Part shown: piece by piece, positions 9,001 through 11,460 of the stretch
How the letters are laid out: the number at the start of each line of letters is the position of its first letter
Position numbering within the stretch: the first letter of the stretch is position 1
NCBI GenBank assembly: GCA_002713605.1
Contig: PATL01000002.1
Location: forward strand, 1 to 11,460
DNA: 11,460 nt
Source of the DNA: a bacterium
GTDB lineage: Bacteria; Actinomycetota; Acidimicrobiia; Acidimicrobiales; UBA8592
Direction: 5' to 3'
The notes under the pieces: generated by a model
What the model saw: the letters and a program-made list of their open reading frames with translations, nothing else
Told to the model about the DNA's origin: nothing
The model's database searches: none
Position numbers and translations under genes: made by a program

Positions 9001-11460
9001 TTGTTTAAGTTCATTTGGTAGTGAAATATATCCATAATCAATACCTTGTTCATGTAAATTATAAGGAGTAGTATTTCTAACCCATTCAGTATTTTCTAGT
9101 AAATAATCATCTTGGTTTGATTCTTTATGGAAATTAAAAAGATTGGGAGTTGATTTAAACTTATCACCTATCAAATATGGGAATTGTGGTTGCTTATAAC
9201 CAACAAATTGCCCAGAAGTTGCAATATCCTCTTCAACAGTTGCAAAATATGCATAAACACCATCTGGATATTCAGGTGTTACACAAAATCTACCATTATT
9301 TTGATCAAGAACAGTCTCATCTGATACTTTTTGATAATTATAATCTTCTATAAAGAATCCTTCAGGATATCCTGGAGGTCTGTTTGCTAATGTAATTGCA
9401 TCTCTACTATTATACCCAGATTTCATCTGAGAAATAATACCACCAGCTTTTGTTATATAACCATATGGACCATAGATTGGATTACCGTCATATGCCCATC
9501 CAATAATAGGAGAATGTTGAGTAGAAGTATTTTCATTACCACCAAGATCTTTTGATAAATCATAACTACCATACATCTTTCTACCAACCTGATCAACAGA
9601 AAAGATTCTTTCTCTTAACTGTCTTGGAGCATATAAATGAGAATACTGAAGTGTATCAGTCGAATTTATACCATCAATAAGATATCCATCATCCACAGTA
9701 AACTTATTAATATTTCTACTAACTAAATTAAGGTTCCATGACTGTAAGTTAGGTTTAAACTTAGCTAAAGATCCTGAAGGAACTACATTAATAAATGTTC
9801 CACCTTTAACATAATTTGCACCACCCTCTATTATTTTAATATCAGTTATTTGCCCATTAGTAATAATAGGTGTTAAAACAGCTCCTACACCATTTCCTAT
9901 AATTTGCAAATCAACTGATGAATAATCTTTACCAGTATTCTTAATTAAAACATCAACAATAGTTCCATTATCTACAATTGCTTCTATTTGAGCATTTGTA
10001 CCACGAACTAGAGTAATTAATGGTTCATTCTGTAAATTAATAATATCGGAAGATCCGTATCCAACTCCATTATCACTTAACCTAACAGAGGTCAAAGTTC
10101 CTCTGAATATTGGTTGTAATTGAGCTTGGTCTGTTGTAGTAGAGAATCCAGAAGTTGAGATATTTAATTTGATTTCTGGATAGTTAAATAAATGGGTTCC
10201 TACTCCAGCAGATGTAAAATCTAGGTATTGATTAGTATTATAGTAGTAATTGTGATATGTTACACCTACACCTGCCTCAGATAACTTAAAACTATCTTTA
10301 TTGACCTTTGTGACGTAATACTCATTTCCACTTATTAGACCGCCTACAGGGGTCTCCTGGGCGGTATACATGACACTCTCGCCTGATTCATAACCATGAT
10401 CTAAAATATTGATAATATTGAGTGATGTACTTATTCCAGTAGTTCCAGTTACTCTCTTTTTATTCTCATAATTAGAACCTGAATTTATAACATTAATAGA
10501 TTCTACTACTTTCTTATTATAGTAAGATTTAATTATTTGATTACCAGTACCATGAGAAGTAAAAGTAATTGTATTAATACCAGCAATAGCTTCCCATGAC
10601 TTGTTATGAAGTCTAATCTTATAATCATTAATTACATCAACATAATATTCTGAAGATGTGGATATTCCACCAAGTGCTCTTTCACCATCAGTTTTATAAA
10701 TTATCCTCTCACCAGTTCCAAATCTATGTTTTTGAGTAAAATTAATAAGTGAATTAGCACCTGTTATGACTCTTTCACCTTTTTGAGTAGCATTAAATTT
10801 AACTTCATGTGCAATTGTCTTCATATTTGGGCTTACAAGTGCCCCAAAACCATTACCCCCACTAACGGTAATAATAGGAGTTTCATAATAATCAAAACCA
10901 GGATCTATGACTCTGACTTCTTGTAATGATCCTAATACAGATACATGACCAGTTGCACCAATACCAACACTATCTTCTATCTTTAAATCAGGTGGATTAA
11001 TTACATCATACTCAGATCCTCCAGATAAAAGATCAATACTTTTAACTTCTCCATGATATATAAAATCTCTTGACTTATAATTAAGAATTTCTACACCATT
11101 TATAAGAATTCCTGTAAATCCAGATTTAGTTTTAGTTTCTACTCCTTCATTATTAGGATTAGATATCTCTCTTACAATCTTTTGAGTATCTAAAATTTTA
11201 TTATTATAATCAGTTTTCTGTATTTTATTATCAGTTACAGTTATCGGAGTTTTTGCATCTACACTTAAAAATCTATTATTTAAAAGGTCTGACTTTGTTT
11301 TCGAAAGTCTTATAGTATTAAGATCAACTCTATCAACAAAATATATTCCTTCTTCTACAAGACCAGGACCATCTACTATTCTACTTGTAGGTTGACCTGC
11401 TGAATTAATAAAGTTTTGAGTTATTTTATTTGGAGAATAGTATATTGAATCACCTGTATA
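1..11460 (-). CDS. Giant multi-module phage virion protein, internal fragment (partial at both ends)
   Basis: One minus-strand frame is open across the whole window: 3,820 codons, phase 0 at both edges, no stop. Neither start nor stop codon is present, so the full protein exceeds about 3,820 residues. The translation is rich in Gly, Thr, Ser, Asn, Val and Ile, with only 16 Cys. It is built from short repeated beta-type modules: seven HG/TG modules, about ten glycine-tyrosine modules, a YHYH-type domain (about residues 605-742), a DSSL domain (1347-1428) and a Cys/YPR array (2953-3744). I saw no enzyme motif, signal peptide or clear membrane segment. From memory this architecture matches the very large structural or YHYH-domain proteins of marine T4-like cyanophages and pelagiphages, so a virion appendage or decoration role is inferred. 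A giant bacterial surface adhesin is the main alternative. The coding call is near certain, the phage assignment is likely, and the function is unknown. Confidence 0.95.
1381..1464 (-). repeat. Orphan front half of a Cys/YPR unit
   Basis: Residues 3333-3360 (DATYTGSTGKLVLNIGNHSL then RGSSTFTI) match the first half of a Cys/YPR unit but stop before the FTC ... YPR half. The next full unit starts immediately at TNAEYDP (1380). It complements the back-half-only unit at 967-1056. Confidence 0.6.
1747..1995 (-). repeat. Histidine cassette 1: short H-T/R-F repeats
   Basis: Residues 3156-3238 contain NHTFHSAIDNGL, QYAHTWVGGNAANAV, DHTHRFHSATTGALIS and DYNHRFASALDGGVF. The last three are nearly tandem, with a period of 18-20 residues. 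Each has an aromatic after 'H-T' or 'H-R', then an Ala/Gly/Ser turn. One copy has a true His-x-His (HTH, residues 3206-3208). His-x-His motifs bind iron in the T4 long tail fibre tip; a metal site here is only a possibility. The cassette interrupts the Cys/YPR array between units at 2104 and 1719. Confidence 0.7.
2671..2898 (-). repeat. Glycine-tyrosine modules, set E
   Basis: Residues 2855-2930 hold IVSVGSKSGLGYQPLVV and ISSVSVGNSGSGYRSGI, each followed by a Val/Ile strand, then IIGIGTAAI. The G-S/L-G-Y core is tighter than in sets A-D. The set links the preceding module to the C-proximal repeat array. Confidence 0.65.
2971..3480 (-). other. IKIGDEIMKV ... VLINDIFQ module
   Basis: Residues 2661-2830 contain DLIKIGDEIMKVEGVGIGT, IRVRRPWLGTKVG, the loop VEAPYGNVPFSS, ERDWVGIETGSSFQGR, NNYIFDDVS, a strand pair, and AVVLINDIFQEPG (2806-2818). 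This is the part of the window I most strongly associate with conserved virion proteins of T4-like marine phages: a 'DEIM' strand, an 'RxxLGT' turn and a 'xVLIN' strand in this order. No enzymatic residues are evident. It precedes glycine-tyrosine set E and the Cys/YPR array. Confidence 0.6.
3685..3903 (-). repeat. HG/TG module, copy 7 (expanded)
   Basis: Residues 2520-2592 start with TIKLPNHYFVTGEKLTYEP and end with YAVKVDEEKIKLAGSAEDAL. As in copy 4, the centre is enlarged and contains Gly/Ile/Thr-rich linkers (GIVTTTISGIGQT). The KIKLA ending matches the IQLAT ending of copy 6. Confidence 0.7.
3904..4587 (-). other. Beta-rich region between HG/TG copies 6 and 7
   Basis: Residues 2292-2519 include FRVLTVINCIYKELDESL (2301-2318), a Pro-containing strand (TPTPQVIMKYPTQL), GAYFMAFVETGASG, EVYEAEWGVLSHNN, a Gly/Pro loop (YRLDKNPGGTSFVEVTF) and an acidic/Gln stretch (VQDDLQDQILFDNAL, 2461-2475). 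No recognised family, but the composition is continuous with the rest of the protein. Confidence 0.4.
4588..4767 (-). repeat. HG/TG module, copy 6
   Basis: Residues 2232-2291 read ITMVNHRLSTGSGLKYTEG, then IGGLIDGTTYYVINV and VIQLATTEENA, ending in IPIDLTT. This is the most complete copy. It shows the C-terminal tail (I/V-x-L-A-x-x, then an 'I-D-L-T' strand) that the other copies keep only in part. Confidence 0.75.
4768..5760 (-). other. Long beta-rich region, fold not recognised
   Basis: Residues 1901-2231 alternate short hydrophobic strands with Thr/Gly/Asp turns, for example DLGSFDFTVQG (2067-2077), LLFYPTRSTVNDFDIT (2082-2097), IGTTTIG (2111-2117) and HTLGGKVLVEITGSSNEYEM (2141-2160). 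It contains five of the seven non-array cysteines (1943, 1951, 2098, 2205; 2309 lies just beyond the end), which is too sparse to predict disulfides. It ends at HG/TG copy 6. Confidence 0.4.
5761..5940 (-). other. Compact polar/aromatic segment (FLDDNQQ ... GFKKYSD)
   Basis: Residues 1841-1900 contain FLDDNQQRVQDNMYYQNF, then SYSLKSRIAYDTW and LNHTLGFKKYSDYE. Unlike the beta-repeat flanks, this segment is Gln/Asp/Lys/Tyr-rich and could form helices. Segments of this 'DNxYYQxFSYxxxS ... W ... V ... HxxGFKK' kind are familiar to me from giant marine phage proteins. A structural role at a domain junction is inferred only. Confidence 0.5.
5941..6636 (-). other. Extended beta-rich region after glycine-tyrosine set D
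   Basis: Residues 1609-1840 include a charged hinge (KKRVDDIEIKYKL, 1607-1619), a VGIGST linker (1689-1694), YEYKMFVVSKT, a Pro/Gly-rich loop (GYLPDGQQPGD, 1730-1740), VIPERDFPIFDV and a GQSSGASGII turn. From memory the sequence resembles conserved parts of T4-like marine phage structural proteins, but I cannot name a family. No catalytic motif was seen. Confidence 0.45.
6637..6957 (-). repeat. Glycine-tyrosine modules, set D
   Basis: Residues 1502-1608 hold IAEIKIVNGGANYYSLP with the turn FTGSGAILKP, a divergent middle unit (KIKDIGFDFPSDTTLRP, 1547-1563) and SVGITSAGKGYIKPPTLL (1583-1600). The NGGANY core is nearly identical to the EGGANY core in set B about 1,000 residues earlier, which supports duplication. 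Confidence 0.65.
7177..7422 (-). other. DSSL-type beta domain
   Basis: Residues 1347-1428 start with DSTVVFNVGDSSL and pass through FELDFYTD, a Gly/Ala break (VRDGVAG) and a final strand pair, ATVSITIDRHSP then LHYNLTPLYE. This order (first strand, DSSL turn, hydrophobic strand, polar loop, 'DxPxxLxYxL' closing strands) is one I associate with repeated domains in marine phage structural proteins. No formal family name is claimed. The domain sits between an HG/TG module and glycine-tyrosine set D. Confidence 0.5.
7519..7665 (-). repeat. HG/TG module, copy 5
   Basis: Residues 1266-1314 read ITIEGHGLVTGQKIVYT, then GLDNNRIYYVYV and TIKLCH. All landmarks of the module are present. Cys1312 is one of only seven cysteines before the C-proximal array. 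Confidence 0.75.
7987..8205 (-). repeat. HG/TG module, copy 4 (expanded)
   Basis: Residues 1086-1158 begin with LYIQNHNLHTGDELVYN and close with GTKLYVAKINANLIGL. The middle is about 20 residues longer than in copies 2, 3 and 6 and contains GIATVGIITAGYYN. The first and last thirds keep the His, TGD, Tyr and Y-V-x-x-I pattern. Confidence 0.65.
8206..8850 (-). other. Unrecognised beta-rich segment
   Basis: Residues 871-1085 have no domain I can name. They include a weak HG/TG-like stretch (SPHNFVNGDIVTVSGL, 901-916), a charged Leu/Lys/Glu segment (GALEKPEKIQVLNIDERSSRI, around 982-1002) and YYFDPKEVVGF (1050-1060). The composition stays Thr/Ser/Gly/Ile/Val-rich like the flanks, so the segment looks like part of the same extended protein. 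Confidence 0.4.
8851..8973 (-). repeat. Glycine-tyrosine module C
   Basis: Residues 830-870 contain IDSVGIETGGIGYQVGD, then a VVFDN strand and the Gly/Ser/Ala turn GSGASVRV. It is a single copy of the unit seen in sets A, B, D and E. Confidence 0.6.
9235..9516 (-). other. YHYH-type domain with substituted signature
   Basis: Residues 649-742 contain PIIGWAYDGNPIYGPYGY (651-668), the spacer SRDAITLANRPPGYPE, and then NNGRFCVTPEYPDG (721-734) followed by YAYFATV. The 'GWAYDGxPIYGPYGY ... NGRF-x-VTPEYP-x-G' order is what I recognise as the YHYH domain of bacterial and marine phage proteins. The terminal tetrad, which is Tyr-His-Tyr-His in the family name, reads Tyr-Ala-Tyr-Phe here, so both histidines are absent. 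The preceding segment (601-640, APRQLRERIF and GRKMYGSYDL) probably belongs to the same unit. The domain's activity is unknown to me. Confidence 0.8.
9751..10095 (-). repeat. Glycine-tyrosine modules, triplet B
   Basis: Residues 456-570 carry three units: VRLSDNGVGYGSSD, VLIKNTGKDYSSVD and IKIIEGGANYVKGG. Each is preceded by a strand ending in Val/Ile, and the middle one is followed by a Gly-Ala turn (NGVGAVLTP). Three units in about 115 residues give a period near 40 residues. This fits a repeated beta fold; no function can be read from it. Confidence 0.6.
10273..10422 (-). repeat. HG/TG module, copy 3
   Basis: Residues 347-396 contain ILDHGYESGESVMYT, then VGGLISGNEYYVTKV and SFKL. This is one of the cleanest copies, with HG, SG in place of TG, the aromatic, the GGL turn, YYV and KL in the same order and spacing as copy 6. 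Confidence 0.75.
10603..10755 (-). repeat. HG/TG module, copy 2
   Basis: Residues 236-286 read KHRFGTGERIIYKT, then a GGI turn, then EYYVDVINDYKIRL. This matches the order His, TG, Tyr, Gly-Gly-Ile/Leu, YYV, I/F-x-L shared with the other copies. A partial third element (SHGTGNQII) follows directly at about residues 300-310. Confidence 0.7.
10831..11040 (-). repeat. Glycine-tyrosine modules, pair A
   Basis: Residues 141-210 hold two successive units of the form 'I-x-x-x-x-x-G-x-x-Y-x-x-x-P', followed by a Gly/Ala turn. The first contains LLSGGSEYDVINPP and the second VIDPGFDYYETP, then GGNGFGALVSP. The spacing and glycine-rich ends suggest repeated beta strands. Similar units recur at 9751-10095, 8851-8973, 6637-6957 and 2671-2898. 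Confidence 0.6.
11287..11460 (-). repeat. HG/TG module, copy 1 (cut by window edge)
   Basis: Residues 1-58 begin with YTGDSIYY and continue to GIYFVDRVDLNTIRLS. This is the 'TG-D-x-x-x-Y ... YxVxxVxxxxIxL' pattern found six more times in this protein. The leading His of the pattern would lie just outside the window. I infer a short beta-sandwich or beta-solenoid unit; no catalytic residues are apparent. Confidence 0.6.

Noticed and set aside
9235..9516. YHYH-type domain as evidence for an enzyme or a defence system
   Set aside because: The domain has no established activity known to me, the His residues are missing, and no partner gene is present in the window.
1..11460. tRNA genes, promoters, terminators or an internal start
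   Set aside because: The frame is coding throughout. I saw no tRNA-like fold, no hairpin followed by a T-run outside ordinary codons, and no Met codon with a convincing Shine-Dalgarno sequence at a domain boundary.

Overview
The window is the interior of one giant gene on the minus strand. Reading every triplet in the frame whose codons start at window positions 1, 4, 7 and so on, I found no minus-strand stop codon (TAA, TAG or TGA; seen on the plus strand as tta, cta or tca) from 11460 down to 1. This gives 3,820 consecutive codons with no start, stop, promoter, terminator or intergenic gap. Both ends of the protein lie outside the window. Residue numbers below are window residues: residue 1 is at 11458-11460 and residue 3820 is at 1-3.

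Organism: the DNA is AT-rich (about one third G+C by eye). The protein is a beta-rich, Gly/Thr/Asn/Ser/Val/Ile-rich mosaic of short repeated modules with very few cysteines. This resembles the giant virion-associated 'YHYH domain' and 'structural protein' genes of marine T4-like myoviruses that infect picocyanobacteria or SAR11 bacteria. The assignment is by recognition from memory, not by a search. A metagenomic marine phage contig is the most likely source.

Layout in protein order (high to low coordinate): (1) about 11460-9750, alternating 'H-x-x-x-TG-x-x-x-x-Y ... YYV ... IKL' modules and glycine-tyrosine modules; (2) about 9640-9180, a recognisable YHYH-type domain; (3) about 9000-7430, more glycine-tyrosine and HG/TG modules; (4) 7422-7177, a 'DSSL' beta domain; (5) 6957-5760, glycine-tyrosine repeats, a longer beta region, then a compact polar/aromatic segment; (6) about 5760-3480, a long beta-rich stretch with two more HG/TG modules; (7) 3480-2671, a conserved-looking 'IKIGDEIMKV ... 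VLINDIFQ' module and its glycine-rich tail; (8) 2604-1, a repeat array of about 50-residue units, each with one cysteine exactly spaced from a YPR signature, interrupted by short histidine-containing cassettes.

Overall this looks like a modular virion protein, perhaps a fibre, baseplate-appendage or surface decoration. The sequence gives no direct functional assignment. The most notable points are the size of the open frame, the phased Cys/YPR array with split units, the cysteine distribution and the recurring VGIGT-type linkers.
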